From: Furcasterigmium furcatum | Lineage: Eukaryota > Ascomycota > Sordariomycetes > Glomerellales > Plectosphaerellaceae | Assembly (NCBI GenBank): GCA_001599815.1 | Contig: BCIA01000006.1 | Coordinates: 4,466,961-4,530,960, forward strand | Direction: 5' to 3' | DNA: 64,000 nucleotides | Notes under the pieces: generated by a model | Told to the model about the DNA's origin: nothing | Seen by the model: only the letters and a program-made list of their open reading frames with translations | Databases searched by the model: none | Shown here: one piece after another, positions 43,638 to 55,989 of the stretch | Layout: every line of letters starts with the position of its first letter | Numbering within the stretch: the first letter of the stretch is position 1 | Position numbers and translations under genes: made by a program

Positions 43638-45358
43638 ATGGTACCTTTCCCCCGAACATCCCTTCGCTCCGTTACATCTCGTGCCTCGCGAGGCCTTCAC
43701 ACCTCGTCCTGTGCCTCCTTCTCCCCCTCCGTCCGACCCTCCTCTCGAGCGGCCAACCTCCTCAATACCACCACCAAACTCCCGAGCCTGCTCTCCAGAG
43801 CCTCCGGCCAGACACCCGCATCAGTACGATGGCTAACAGGAACCCCCCGCGAAAAGGTCAAGGTGCTCGCAGTTCTGTACGACGGCGGTCAGCACGCTAA
43901 GGACGTAAGTCTTCCTCCCCGTCACCTGTTCCTCTTGCCCGTCACTCTCGCCTTGTTGCCTCCGGGCTCGATGCAACCACACGTCACGGCCGACACCTCC
44001 CTGCAACAGCAACATTGAGAACCCGCCAGTCGTGGGCGCCAATGGCGGGGAGTGCGGGGCCGGGCGTGCATGGTGGTTGTCGATCTGGAGATAGGTCGGC
44101 ATCTCCAAAGATGGGCTGGCTGCGGGGCTTGGCCGAGAGGCCGGATCTGTCCCACCACTCGCTCGGCACTGCGGGGTGCAGCATCTGGCCTGGCCCGGCC
44201 CTCGCCCGTACCCACGAAGATCCTCCATCTCAGTTCCTGAGCTGACCATGTCTCTCACTACAGGTCCCCGGCCTTCTGGGCACCACCGAGAACGAGCTCG
44301 GCATCAGGAAATGGCTCGAGGACGCCGGCCACACCCTGGTCACCACCTCCGACAAGGAGGGCGAGGGCTCGACCTTCGACAAGGAGCTTGTTGATGCTGA
44401 GGTTATCATCACCACCCCGTGAGTCCCTTCACTTCCGGCTTGCGACTGAAGCCATTGACTGACACCCTCCAGCTTCCACCCCGGCTACCTGACTGCCGAG
44501 CGCCTGGCTAAGGCCAAGAACCTCAAGCTCGCCGTGACGGCCGGCATCGGCTCCGACCACGTCGACCTCAACGCCGCCAACAAGACCAACGGCGGCATCA
44601 CCGTCGCCGAGGTCACCGGCTCCAACGTCGTCTCCGTCGCCGAGCACGTCGTCATGACCATCCTCGTCCTCATCCGCAACTTCGTCCCCGCCCACGAGCA
44701 GGTCGAGCGCGGCGACTGGAACGTCGCTGCCGTCGCGAAGCAGGAGTACGATCTCGAGGACAAGGTCGTCGGCACCGTCGCCGTCGGCCGCATCGGTGAG
44801 CGCGTTCTCCGCCGCCTCAAGGCCTTCGACTGCAAGGAGCTCCTCTACTACGACTACCAGCCCCTCTCCGCCGAGAAGGAGGCCGAGATCGGCTGCCGCC
44901 GCGTCGACTCCCTCGAGGAGATGCTCGCCCAGTGCGACGTCGTCACCATCAACTGCCCCCTGCACGAGAAGACCCGCGGCCTCTTCAACAAGGAGCTCAT
45001 CGCCAAGATGAAGAAGGGCTCCTACCTCATCAACACCGCCCGCGGCGCCATCGTCGTCAAGGAGGACGTCGCCGACGCCCTCAAGTCCGGCCACCTCGCC
45101 GGCTACGGCGGCGACGTCTGGTTCCCCCAGCCCGCCCCCGCCGACCACCCCCTCCGCACCGCGAAGAACCCCTTCGGCGGCGGCAACGCCATGGTCCCCC
45201 ACATGTCCGGCACCTCCCTCGACGCCCAGAAGCGCTACGCCGACGGCACCAAGGCCATCCTGGACAGCTACTTCAGCGGCCGCCACGACTACCGCCCCGA
45301 GGACCTGATCGTCCACGGCGGCGACTACGCCACCAAGGCGTACGGCCAGCGCAAGTAG
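43638..45358 (+). CDS. FDH1: NAD-dependent formate dehydrogenase, mitochondrial
   Basis: Oxidises formate to CO2 with NAD+. Three exons, 43638-43904, 44264-44418 and 44473-45358, encode 435 aa. About 70 N-terminal residues (MVPFPRTSLRSVTSRASRGL and on) rich in Arg/Ser with no acids form a mitochondrial presequence ahead of KVKVLAVLYDGG. Family blocks are complete: PFHPGYLTAERL, TAGIGSDHVDL, EVTGSNVVSVAEHV, the catalytic Arg in NTARGAIV and the catalytic His in NAMVPHMSGTSLDAQKRY. The NAD-binding glycine motif reads AVGRIG (Ala244) where the family normally has GxGRIG. Intron 1 is long at 359 nt. Coding third positions are extremely C-rich, suggesting high expression. Confidence 0.96.
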
Positions 45359-45871
45359 GCAGTTGGAGAGAAGAAGGAGCAGCATACCCCATGTGTGTAC
45401 TAGGATAGGACGGGCCTCGCGTGCCTGGGAGGCGTATCATGATGAGATCATGTAGCAATGACCAATTGATTTTCAGCAACACAATACTATATTTCCCTGC
45501 ATTCCCCTAGTGGTAATCTTCAAGTGATGGCAGCCTGTGGTGTAGTTACATGCATCACAGCAGACAAAGCCATGTCTTGTTGCGCTGTACTCTAAATCAG
45601 TCGTGGCATTTCATAGCGGCCGCAGCCGCTCTAGTAAATTACAATAACGATATAATAACTGGGTTGTTCATCCGCTGCCAGCGCTGGGGGATTCGAAAAA
45701 GGGGGCTGGCGACCCTCGCCCCGTGTCTCCTTTCTATGCATGCCCGCCGCCGTCCGTACTCCAAAAGTGCCCCCTGATGCATGATGTACTCCAAAAGCAG
45801 GATCCCGCCCCGTGGGCCCGTCATCGCGCTCCCAAATTCAAAAGCATCACCGTCCGCCAGACGTGGAGAGC
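45359..45871. other. Convergent 3' intergenic region
   Basis: It lies between the stops of formate dehydrogenase and the amino acid permease. No gene is seen; an A/T-rich patch near 45.45-45.66 kb may hold polyadenylation signals. Confidence 0.55.
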
Positions 45872-47888
45872 TCACGACCTGGCCCAGAACTTCCACCACG
45901 GCCTGTCGCCGCCGTCGCCGCCCCTCTCGCGCTTGACGACCTTGTCCCGGCCCCTTATCCGCCAGAAGTAGACCGGCACGCCGGCGATGACAAACAGCAC
46001 CACCGTGAGGGTCTGCAGCGGCTCCGCGAACACGGCCCTGCTGAGCAGGAAGAGGGACACGCAGCAGAAGATGATGGGGGTCGTGATCCACGTCTTGTAC
46101 GGCCGCTCGAGCCCCGGCTCGCGCACGCGGAGGATGATCAGCCCCAGGACGGTGAGGAAGTAGAACGTGTACCCGGCGACGCCGTAAAAGGTGATGAGGG
46201 TCGAGAACTCGCCGACCGCGATGTAGGCCGATGTGATGGTCGCGTTGAGGATGAGGGCCGGGATCGGGGTGTAGAAGAGGCCTACCTCGGGATCGGCGAG
46301 GAGGCGGCGGAAGAAGGAGGCGACGCGTCCCCGGGGACGTTGAAGGGACAGATGAGTGGACTGGTTCCCGAGGCCGGAGTGGTCGGAACGCAGGCCGAGG
46401 CGGCCGAAGAAGGCGGGGATGTACCCTTCTTTTCCGGCGACGTAGACAAGGCGGGAGGAGGTGAAGGTGGAGGAGTTGAGGGCGCCGAAGCAGGAGGCGG
46501 ATACGATGAGAGCGAAGACGAAGGCGCCCACGGGACCGAACACCTTGGAGCCGAACATGACGGCGATGGTGTTGGAGGCGTTGACCGTAGCCAACGGGAG
46601 GACGAGGAAGTAGGCGACGTTGGCGAGCACGTACGAAAGGATGACCAGGGGCATGGCCGTGTGAATGACACGCGGGAGGTCGCGGGTAGGGTTGCGGAAT
46701 TCGCCCACCACGTAGTTTGTCTGGTATCGTCAGTCAGGTGTGTCTCTGAGGGCAAAATAGGGGGCAGCTCACGTTGTCCCAGCCGTCATAGGCCCAGAGA
46801 CCTGCGTAGAGGGCAAGCGCCCACCCAGACACGTCCTTGGACGTGTTCGCGAACCAGGCATGCGTCTTCCAATCCGTGTTCGCCTCGCCCTTGGACGAGA
46901 ATCCCGTGATAGCCACGACGACACCCGTCACCGTCACGCCGAGCAGGGCCACGAACTTGAGAAACATAAGCCCATCGTTCACCTTTGTGCCCAGCCTAGT
47001 TGACACGCAGTTGAAGAACGTCACGACCACGAGCCCCACGAAGGCAACGGCCTTGTTCACCCAGGGGCTGATGTCCACGGCGTCCGCGCCCAGCACCGCG
47101 CGCACGAGGTACTCCCCCATGATGATGGAGATGATGGCCGCGCTGCCGGGCTTGAGCACCAGCACCGCAACCCACGTGAAAAGGAAGCCGGCCAGCTCGC
47201 CCATGATCTTGGCAAGATACACCTGCGACCCGCCGTTCAGGGGAATGGCGCCTCCAAGCTCCGCATAGCTCGCAGCACCGGTCCAGGCGAGGACGCCGGC
47301 GATGACCCATACGATGAGGGATGCGCCGGGGGAGCCCACCTTTGAGCTGACCTGGCTAGGGCTGCTGAAGATGCCGCTCCCGATGATGAGGCCAACGATG
47401 AGGGAGAGGCCGTTCAGGTAAGTGAGCGTCTTGTTCTTCTCGAGGGAGCCGCCGCCAATGGCGCCGTTCGGGTATGTTGCTGTCGAGGAGGAGATGGCCT
47501 GGCCGCCAATCGGGGCGTATCCGCCAGCGCCGGCTGTCGAAGAGAGTGGGAAGAGATTCGGGGCAAAGTCGAAGGCGGACGAGACTGAGAATGTTCGCGA
47601 GTGGCCCGCAGGCCGGCCGCCAGCAGCGGGATTGGACGAGTCAAGGGGGTCTTCGGCGTCGAAGGAGAGTCTTCGGGAGGACGATATCGACGGGCGGGAG
47701 GAGACGGCCGCACCATCGTCTGAGGCAGTGTCGGCACCGGCGTGGGATGAGGAGGCGAGGGAGGCGAGCTCGAGCGAGTCGCGCCCCAGGCCGGAGGCGT
47801 AGTTGGAGGGCATCGTGGGCGCGCTGGGGTCCGTTCCTTGGCCGAAATGCGCGCGGCGTGTATCCTTCGCTAGGTAAGATAGGTCCAA
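45872..47888 (-). CDS. LAT-type amino acid permease (APC superfamily)
   Basis: Two exons, 47888-46773 and 46720-45872, encode 654 aa (a 52-nt intron joins YDGWDN to TNYVVGEF). About 150 N-terminal residues are Ser/Ala/Gly-rich and cytosolic. The transporter core begins at LEKNKTLTYLNGLSLIVGLIIGSGIF, where GSGIF is the substrate-binding unwound helix 1 of APC/LAT carriers. ELGGAIPLNGGSQVYL, WAYDGWDN, EFRNPTRDLPRVI and FYGVAGYTFYFLTVLGLIIL follow. The layout resembles fungal methionine-permease/L-type amino acid carriers with twelve helices. A downstream ATG (MPSNYASGLG) is an alternative start. The loop RSDHSGLGNQSTHLSLQRPR before helix 9 is longer than I would expect; an unseen intron there is possible. 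Confidence 0.88.
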
Positions 47889-48559
47889 TGCTATCTCATG
47901 ATGCAGCGCTTCGTAAACGCTCTAGCTGATATCGGCGACCAATGCTCGCGGTATGTCTTGCAGGCGGAGCAATGGGTGTCTATGTTCGATCGCGTGAGTG
48001 AGGCGGCTGGCGGAGGTGTTCGCTCTCGAGTCGCCAGTGACGTCGGTGGATGATGCTCGCAAACGCCTCTCCAGAGCCAGAGAGGAAACAAAACCGTACA
48101 GTATCGATGAAGCGTGGGAGACCGAGTATCCAAAGTGTCGTCCAGAAAGAGATGTGTCAAGAAGGTGTTGAAGAGGGAGTTCCCCCAAGTCGTCGTCGAA
48201 ATCTCTTTGAGGTGTTCAATGGGAAAGCGATTCAGTAAAGGGGACTTGCACTTTCCGACAATAACCACTGAGGGACAGGGCCCCTGGTCACTGAAAGTGG
48301 ACGGAAATGGCGTCCAGGGGTCTGAGCCAAACAGCCCAAGCGGGTTTCGCACCCGCCCCGCACGGGCCTGCAACTACCGGTTGCGGGCAGTGATTGGCCA
48401 TTTGGCGTAGGAACTGCGCCTGCTGAGGTAATCTCCACGAACCTGCTCGGCAGAATGCGAACTCGGTGCGAACATGTCGCTTTCGTCTTCTCGTATAACT
48501 ACTTCGCACATCCAACGACGACCCGACACAACAGGCAGTCAGGTCACTCCCCACACATC
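47889..48559. other. Divergent promoter region
   Basis: It lies between the amino acid permease and the FAM32A-like gene. No gene is supported. Confidence 0.55.
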
Positions 48560-49033
48560 ATGCCCGCGGACGAATATGCCTCCGTAGGCGGCGGCCTGCG
48601 CCTGAAGGGCGCAAAGGTCTCCAAGCCCAAGAAGAAGAAGAACAAGGACAAGTCCGACCTGGAGAAGAACCTCTCGACGGGCGAGGAGGGGCCGTCGTCT
48701 GTGGCACTGGAGAAGAAGCCGCGAGAGCCGTCCGAGGAGAAACAGGGCCCGAAGGAGGAGGGCTCCGGCGACGAGAGGGACGCTCCTCGCAAGACCGAGG
48801 CGGAGAAGCGGTTCGAGGAGAGGAAACGCAAGAAGGTATGTTGCCCGACGCTTGTCAGATGGAAGGGAAACAGTGTTTGCTGACGATGGAACGCACAGCT
48901 CCTCGAACTCTCCGAATCATCGTCGTCCCGGCCCGAACTTCTGAAGACGCACAAGGAGCGTGTGGAAGAGCTCAACACGTATCTCTCCAAGCTGAGCGAG
49001 CATCACGACATGCCCAAGATTGGACCTGGCTAG
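48560..49033 (+). CDS. FAM32A-like small protein (DUF1754)
   Basis: Two exons, 48560-48835 and 48899-49033, encode 136 aa with a 63-nt intron (TGCTGAC branch). The start VGGGLRLKGAKVSKPKKKKNKD and the end EELNTYLSKLSEHHDMPKIGPG are the two conserved ends of the FAM32A/DUF1754 family; the middle is a charged, disordered linker with TEAEKRFEERKRKK. In human spliceosomes FAM32A is a small nuclear factor whose tail reaches the catalytic centre and assists exon ligation, so a nuclear splicing role is likely here by homology. Confidence 0.9.
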
Positions 49034-49718
49034 GCCTTTTGTCCTCGACAAATATCTATGGCTGCATTATGCGAATGCATTTGATTGTAAAAAAGGCGTT
49101 TAGAGGACTTACGGCGTTATGAATACCCACGAATGTTTCTCCACGGGCCGAGAGTCTACAATAATTTGTCTCCATGTTTTGATGAATGAGACGCGGGCTG
49201 CGCTTAAGCCCATAGGCGAGGTGGCCCCGTGCCGAGGGCATGAATGAGGCCCGGAGGCACGCTGGGTGCCATCGCTGGATGCTCTCTAGTTGTATCAAAA
49301 GAGCCAATGTCACATCAAAAGGCATGGAGCAAGATTGCTTCGGCAGAGTTCGCCTTTCATTATCCTCTGCGATTCTCTCCCCCTCGATATGTACAGCAGT
49401 TGACCGACAAGGGGAGCAGTCAGGATATCTGCAGACACAGACATCTTGACTGAAAGCCCAGGTGCAACAGCGACCCCATCTGTATACCCTAATATTTTAC
49501 TTCGGCCAGAGCCGCCCGTGTATCTCCCGTTTCCCAATGTCCCAAAAGCATCGTGTTCCGCGAGCAAAGCTCGCCCCATTCTATGATAATTTCCCCTGCT
49601 GTACGCCGATGTTGCAATGCAAGGAGTGTGTAAATGCCGGAAACCCGTGACGCATGTTGGTCGTGTAGACATCGTGTAAGCATCGCGTAAAACAAATATG
49701 TACTGCTACTGCTGCCGC
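49034..49718. other. Convergent 3' intergenic region
   Basis: It lies between the FAM32A-like gene and the proline-rich membrane-protein gene. The small frames here have no domain and are not called. Confidence 0.5.
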
Positions 49719-51174
49719 CTAAAGGAGCAGCGCTGCCCCCATGGCCGCAAGGCCGGCGGCGATGACGCCCGCGGCGCCGTTGCGCGGCGCGACGTTCTGC
49801 AGATCGGGGTCCTGCCCCGAGGCGCCGGTGGTATGCGGCGTGGGGTCGACGCCGACGAAGGATGTCTCCGTGATGATGGTGATGTCGCCGTCGGCGTCGG
49901 TGGAGGTCCTGGTCGTTACGACCTCGCTGCTGCTCTGGAACGAGGCCGTGGACCGGGTCGTAGTGCGGCGGGTGTTGGTCGTCGTTTCTTCCTCTGAGGA
50001 GGACCTTGACGAGCCTGGGGTATTCGTTAGTCTTCAGCTCGGGGAGGCATATGTTGATCACGGGCGAATCCTTCTCCTCATCCAATCGAATACCGCCCAT
50101 CCTTTGCGCGCAACATCACGGATAGAGAGAAGGGCCCAATCGGTAATGCAATGCCGTGATACGACCGCGTCCACAAGCTGACTCACTCGTTGTTACGACG
50201 GACGACGTTTCACGAGGCGATGCCGTGGTAGACGGAGGAGGAGGAGAGGTAGACGGAGGAGGAAGAGGGCGAGACGTACGTATCAAAGAGGAAAAAGAGG
50301 AGGCAGGAGGCGGAGTGGAAGAAGGAGGGGGAGGAGACGACTCTGCCTGAGACGTACCGGATTCAGAGGGCTCTGCTGCCGTGGACGTTGCGGACTCCGT
50401 GGGCTCCGGGGACGGTGGCGGAGGCGGCGCCGAGGTAGTAGGACTCTGCGGCTCCGAGGACGGAGGCGGCGGCGGAGGAGGAGGGGGAGGCGGGCTCGGG
50501 CTCGGCGGGGGAGGTGAAGGGGATGGAGGCGGTGGAGGGGGAGGGGAAGGCGGCGGCTGGGTAGTCCGGGTCGTCGGAGGAGGCGGCGGCGGAGGCGGCT
50601 GGGTTGATGTCGGAGGTTCCGTGGGCGTGGGCTCGGGAGTCCGTTCAGTCGTGGGCTCACTTGGGGTGGGCGAGGGCGTAGGCTCGGTGTCGTTACCGTC
50701 CTGGCGCTTTGCGAGGTGGGCGATGGTCGAGGCCAGGCCGGCATCCTTTGCCTCGACGGCCGGGAGGGCATCCTGGAGGGCCTTGGGGAAGTAGGCATGC
50801 AGAATCCGATGGAACAGGTCAGGCTCGGGAGCATTGACGGGCTCACTCAGCTCAGAGACGGTGGCATGAGCCTCTGGCAAGGTGGCCTGGATGTCGTCAT
50901 GGTTGTGGTGTCTGGTGCATCTCAGGTGAGGTGATGATATGACGGATGCGAGGCCGAAGCTCACGACGAAGCACAGCGCGAAGATGAGGAAACGGCGGGC
51001 CACGGCCATGATTCTTGTCCTCCGGGGCTTCTGGGGCTTTTCGTGAGGGTATCCGGGTCCAGGTGGCGATATGTCCGTCAAGAGCGTCCTCTTCTCATCG
51101 GCAACAGCAGGCAGCAGCAGTCCCTCTTCCAGGTGAGTCTCATGGCTTTGGGTGTTGGGAGCCATTGTGGACAA
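49719..51174 (-). CDS. Proline-rich membrane protein with GPI-like C-terminus
   Basis: Two exons, 51174-50187 and 50014-49719, encode 427 aa. The 172-nt intron has a GACTAAC branch and CCCCAG acceptor. A cytosolic head of about 54 residues is followed by one membrane helix (FLIFALCFVVSFGLASVI), so the rest should be outside the cell or in the secretory lumen (type II). A low-complexity region of PPPP, SPP, TEP and TST runs comes next. The second exon continues with Ser/Thr-rich sequence (EEETTTNTRRTTTRS) and ends in NGAAGVIAAGLAAMGAALLL, a hydrophobic tail like a GPI-attachment signal. Heavy O-glycosylation in a cell wall context is likely. No family is recognised, and having both a signal-anchor and a GPI-like tail is unusual. 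Confidence 0.72.
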
Positions 51175-53419
51175 GAGAGGGATCGGACGCCGTCAAGTGA
51201 GAGGGAGATTTGCCTTCTTAAGAGAGAAAGACGGATGGTAGGTGGATGGAGGTGAAGACGCCGGTGTCTTAGCCAAACACGGCAAATCGGAAGCGACTGA
51301 GAGATGGCGCCGACTCGATGAGCCAAGAAGTTGGTTTAGGTGCGTGTGAGGGTGTTGTGTGGATGAAGAGGGTGTGATTAGCGCTGGGTCTGCTGCATCA
51401 TGAGAGGCAAAGACGCAAGAGCTTGTGAGGGGCTTGAGGGGGGATGCAGAGGTCCACGACGTGCGATTCGATGAGAGTGATGCAAGCGAGTCTTTGGGGC
51501 CGAGACCAAAGAGGCTCCGGAGCTTTGGGGGCGAATGGAAGAGGGGCGTTGAGCTTGGGAGAGAAAGCAACGGCGATGGCCCAAAGAAGCAGCTGGGAGG
51601 GAGATGGTCGGTCGACCTTGGCTCTTTATCGCGACCAGGCGGGTTGGCGGGTCGGGGGACGTTGTGGGTGGCTGGCAGGTTTTTGATCCGTCCGTGGCGG
51701 AAGCCGAGCAGCTAGTGTTCTCTCGTCGATCTTGGGTGGAGGGAGGCCGCTCTTTTTGCTCTGTTTCTCGTGTTCAGGTGCGTTGGCCCGTGAGCTCGGA
51801 TTGAAATAGCTCCTGGTTGCGGAACGAACTCTCAGGGCAAAGTTTCTCTGGCCCGAGGGGAACAAAGGCCGTGACAGGAGGGTGGTGCCGCTAGGCCTTG
51901 GGGCTCTTGTCTGACGCTCGACTGTTGTCTTGGGTCACCGCTGTCGAATCGGATGGCTATGAGCAGCGAGCCGGGGTGGAGGTGGCGACACGGCCGAGAT
52001 GTAAGTGCAGGCGAGGAGTGGTGCACAGGTCTGTTGGGCGGTCTTGTCGAAGAGCCACAAGTCTCAGGTCTCTGGTCTCAGGTAGTGAAGAGGAGCGGTT
52101 TCGACGGTGAAGAATGACGATGATGTTGGGGGACACCCATTGGATATAACGGCGGCCGAAGCGAGAGAGAGAGAGAGGGCGTGATTTATTCGCCCATCAA
52201 CCCATCCGTATCAGCGCGCCATCTTGACCCTTGTCATGGGCCTCCAAAACCCCTGTTCGCTTGCACCTGGGCGGCGTGGCGGCAGGCAGAGTGTGTGTGC
52301 TGAGCGAGAGCCTCTGGCCCAGCAACCCACCCGCCTTGCCGTTCTCCGTGATTTCTGGGCGAATGTGCCGCCAGCCGTTCGGTCCCAGGCTTTCCCCCGA
52401 CCGTCGGGCCTTCGAGGAGACAGTGACATCACCAACTCAACCTGGAACACAGCAGCCCGGCCAAGGCTAATGAGATAGCGCCGGGCTGAGAATACGAGCC
52501 ACCAACGTGGATGCCGTGCGGTCATCGTGGGTAATGGCCTGGGAAGTACAGCGTAGTAAGCCCGCCGCCCGAAGGCGCCGCACAGCCCGTCTTCCTGGAG
52601 GAGATTCCCGAGCCCTGCTCTGCTGATCTGCCGTCCGAACCTCGCATTGGGTCCGCAGCTCTGGGCTCTGGCAAACCGGTGCCATTGTTGTCCGACTCGG
52701 CGCGTTGGCGTGCGGCTACAATGTGCCACGATGCAGCTGTCAGCTCGTCCAGGACCGACTCCTCTGATTGATCCAGCTTTGCCTGTTTGAGGAGGGCCAT
52801 CCTTGCAGAATCCCAACATCCCCAACCTCCCCCTCCATCCCGCGTCGTCTGACAGGGCGACTTGGCGACTGCCGACCGCCACATCCCAATTGCTGCTTGT
52901 GGCAGCACACAAAAGTCGGCAAGCGGCCGCCGTGTCTCGGATGATCCAAGACAACAGCCCCGCGTCGGTCGCTAGTTCGTTCGCATCGTAGGCCGGGTCA
53001 AAATATGTCGCCGGTCGTGAAGCCCGTGGGAGCCCGACCTGAAGGGCGACGACGCGCGCCGGCTACCGTGGACTTCCGTCGCGATCCCGGGATGATCTGA
53101 CGATGAATTCTGCATCTGGCGGAGATGCTGATGCCCCAGTGGATGACAAAACATTTGAGTGACACTCGACGAAACTGTTTTGAGCATTCGAAGACTAATA
53201 AAAATTCACAGGCCCACATGGATCATCCAGATGTCAGGTCGTGCCTGCCTCGGGTCAAGCATTGGCAAAAGCCCTGAGCGCCTATGACGACTCATGTTGA
53301 CCTCCACATCATGCTCTTCCGTCCTGGTCCCTCCGCACTGAAGTCTTTTCCTGCATCGCCAACATAGACTACCTACCAACGTACGCCCTCGAACAGCCTA
53401 CCCAGACGGACCGGATGCA
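51175..53419. other. Long divergent intergenic region (2.2 kb)
   Basis: This lies between the divergent proline-rich protein and DUF1212 transporter genes. The largest frame, 247 codons on the minus strand at 52211-52954, has Arg/Gly-rich composition and no domain, and is rejected. It probably contains long promoters and leaders. Confidence 0.5.
52163..52177. repeat. (GA)n microsatellite
   Basis: A short run of seven GA dinucleotides within the divergent intergenic region. Confidence 0.8.
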
Positions 53420-55989
53420 ATGGACGCCGCTTTCCAAGGCCAGGACGACGACGAGCCTCCTCCCCGGGCCGTGGCCGGAGGATCGTGGCAGAACGCCTCC
53501 CAGGAAGAGGCTGCTGCTGCTGCTGCCGCCGTAAAGAAGGAGAAGGGCCGTGTGCGCTTCAACAGTCGCGCGGCAGAGGCCAATCCTCACCAGAGATCTT
53601 CTTCCACCCCTCCTGCCGGCAGAACCCAGTCGCTGGACGATGCCTTCGTTCCGAAGCCGGGACCGTCCATCTTGCGAGGTAAGCTGCCTTCCCTCGGATC
53701 GTTTTCAGCAACAGCATCTGACAGCCTGTACTAGATGAGCGTCACGATCCCATCGAGGCCGCCGCCGCCGCCCAGGAGCGTGCTCGCCAGGTTGCCGCTA
53801 AGGTCCAACAACGAAAGGATGAGATGTACTCGACGAACCCGCGCATATCCATCGACTCGGATGCCGTCGAAACCGTCGCCAGTGATCCCGACCTCATCGA
53901 GCTCCAGGACATGAGCTCTCGCGATGGAATGCGCCCTGTGCCCACCAGCGACGAGGGCCAGGAGATGAGCCAGGAAGCGCGCAAACTTGTCAGGGCACAT
54001 ACAGTCCGTGCCTCTGGCAAGGGGCCCTCCTCGTATTTCCCGGCCCAGAACGCCGAAGCGTCATCGTCGACCGATGCTCCCCGCGCTCCGTATCAGGAGG
54101 TCAACGACGGCAACTATGACGGCGTCTATGATATTGCGGCGCCACCGCAGTACCGCGGAAACGTACTTTCCCAGCTCCTGAGGCTGTACAAGCAGCCCGC
54201 TGCCGCCGAGTCGTCGACGACCTTTTCGGGTCGTCATATCAGCTCAGGCTCAGTCAGCTCCCACGCAGGCGAGCCTGCCACCCCGGGAACTCCGGGTTCG
54301 TCTGGAACGGGGGCGACGACGCCCAACCGCCGCAAGTGGTATGAACAGAACCGCTCCCAGGACACCCTCATCAATCTTGTCGAGGCCTCTGCTAGGCTGG
54401 CGAATCCCAAGGAAGGGTCAGAAAAGGCCGCCGGAAAGAAGCGCCCCCCGATGCACAAGAGAACCGGCAGCGGCTCGCGTCTCAGCACGTTCCTGCAACA
54501 GAAGGATGAGGAGCAGCTCCGCATCACCGTCCACATCGCCGAGACCCTCTCCCGTCAGAACTACATCATCAAGCTCTGCAGGGCCCTGATGCTCTTCGGT
54601 GCACCCACTCATCGCCTCGAGGAATATCTCAGCACCACCGCCAAGATCCTCGAGATCGACGGCCAGTTCCTGTACTTACCCGGCTGTATGCTCGTCTCCT
54701 TCGACGATCGATCGACGCATACCACCGAGGTCAAGATCGTTCGCACAGCCCAGGGCATCGATCTCGGCAAGCTCAAGGACACGCACTCGGTCTACAAGGA
54801 GGTCATCCATGATGTTATCGGTGCCGAGGAAGGCACAACGAAGCTTGATGATCTGATGAACCGCAAAGACAAGTTCCACGCCTGGCTGAGAGTCCTCATC
54901 TTTGGCCTGACGAGCGCCTCCGCCGCGCCCTTTTCCTTCGGCGCCCGCCTTATCGACCTACCGCTCACTTTCTGCTTCGGCTGCCTCGTCGGCTTCTTGC
55001 AGCTTATTGTGGCCCCCATGTCGATGCTTTACAGCAACGTCCTCGAAGTCAGCGCCACTGTTCTTATCAGCTTCCTGGCTCGAGCCTTCGGCAGTATCAA
55101 CAACTCGGAATTATTTTGTTTCTCAGCCATGGCACAGGGAGGTATTGTTATGTTGCTGCCCGGATTCATGGTCCGTAAGTCGTCGTACCCCTCCCCTTCA
55201 GCCCCTTGAGGTCCCTTGATCTAGCGCAGCATATATCACCCCTCCACTTCCTTGTCCTGGCACGTCCTACTGCCGCGGATCACTAACGGAGCAGTCTGCT
55301 CGGCCCTCGAGCTCCAATCCCGCGCGATCGTCCCCGGCTCCATCCGCATCGTCTACGCCATCATCTACTCCCTCTTCCTCGGTTTCGGCATCACCGTTGG
55401 CGCCACTCTCTACGGGCTCTTCGACTCGAACGCCACCTCCCGCACGCAGTGCACAGATCCGATCTCGCCGTACCTCTCCCTCATCGCTGTTCCCATCTTC
55501 GTCATCTGCATCAGCATCCTATATCAGGCCAAGTGGCGCCAGATGCCCGTCATGGTCGTGGTTGCCTTTGCGGGCTACATGGTCAACTTCTTCAGCGGGC
55601 GCCGCTTCTCCGCTGCTCCGCAGATCGCAAACACCCTGGGCGCGCTGACCGTCGGCGTCCTCGCGAACCTCTACTCGCGCATCCGCCACGGCGTTGCCGC
55701 GGCGACACTCATTCCCGCCATCTTCACGCAGGTGCCCGGAGGCCTTGCGTCCACGGGCGGCCTGCTCAGCGGCCTCAGCGTCGCGAACAGGCTCACGAAT
55801 TCGACGCAGCAGGTCAACGGCACCGCGGGGTCCGTGTCGTACGAGCACGGCGAGTCGCTCGACCTCGTCGTCTTCAACGTCGCGGCGTCCATGATCCAGA
55901 TCGCCATCGGCATCGCTGTCGGACTGTTCATGAGCGCCCTCATCATTTACCCGCTCGGCAAGAGGCGTAGTGGCCTCTTCAGCTTCTAA
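53420..55989 (+). CDS. PRM10-like DUF1212/ThrE family membrane protein
   Basis: Three exons, 53420-53678, 53735-55174 and 55295-55989, encode 797 aa. The first 370 residues are disordered and charged. The conserved part begins at about residue 380 with CRALMLFGAPTHRLEEYL, ILEIDGQFLYLPGCMLVSFDD, the typical amphipathic start of the ThrE-like domain named from the bacterial threonine exporter. About ten membrane segments follow, ending with GIAVGLFMSALIIYPLGK. Yeast Prm10 (pheromone-regulated membrane protein 10) is the same family. A role as an organic or amino acid exporter is inferred, and localisation is unproven. Intron 2 (120 nt) interrupts the membrane domain after GIVMLLPGFMV, and the reading continues with LCSALELQSRAIVPGS. 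Confidence 0.9.

Noticed and set aside
52211..52954. 247-codon minus-strand open frame in the 51-53 kb gap
   Set aside because: Arg/Gly/Ala-rich composition, no hydrophobic core pattern or motif, and overlapping open frames on the other strand. It is consistent with a chance frame in GC-rich DNA.
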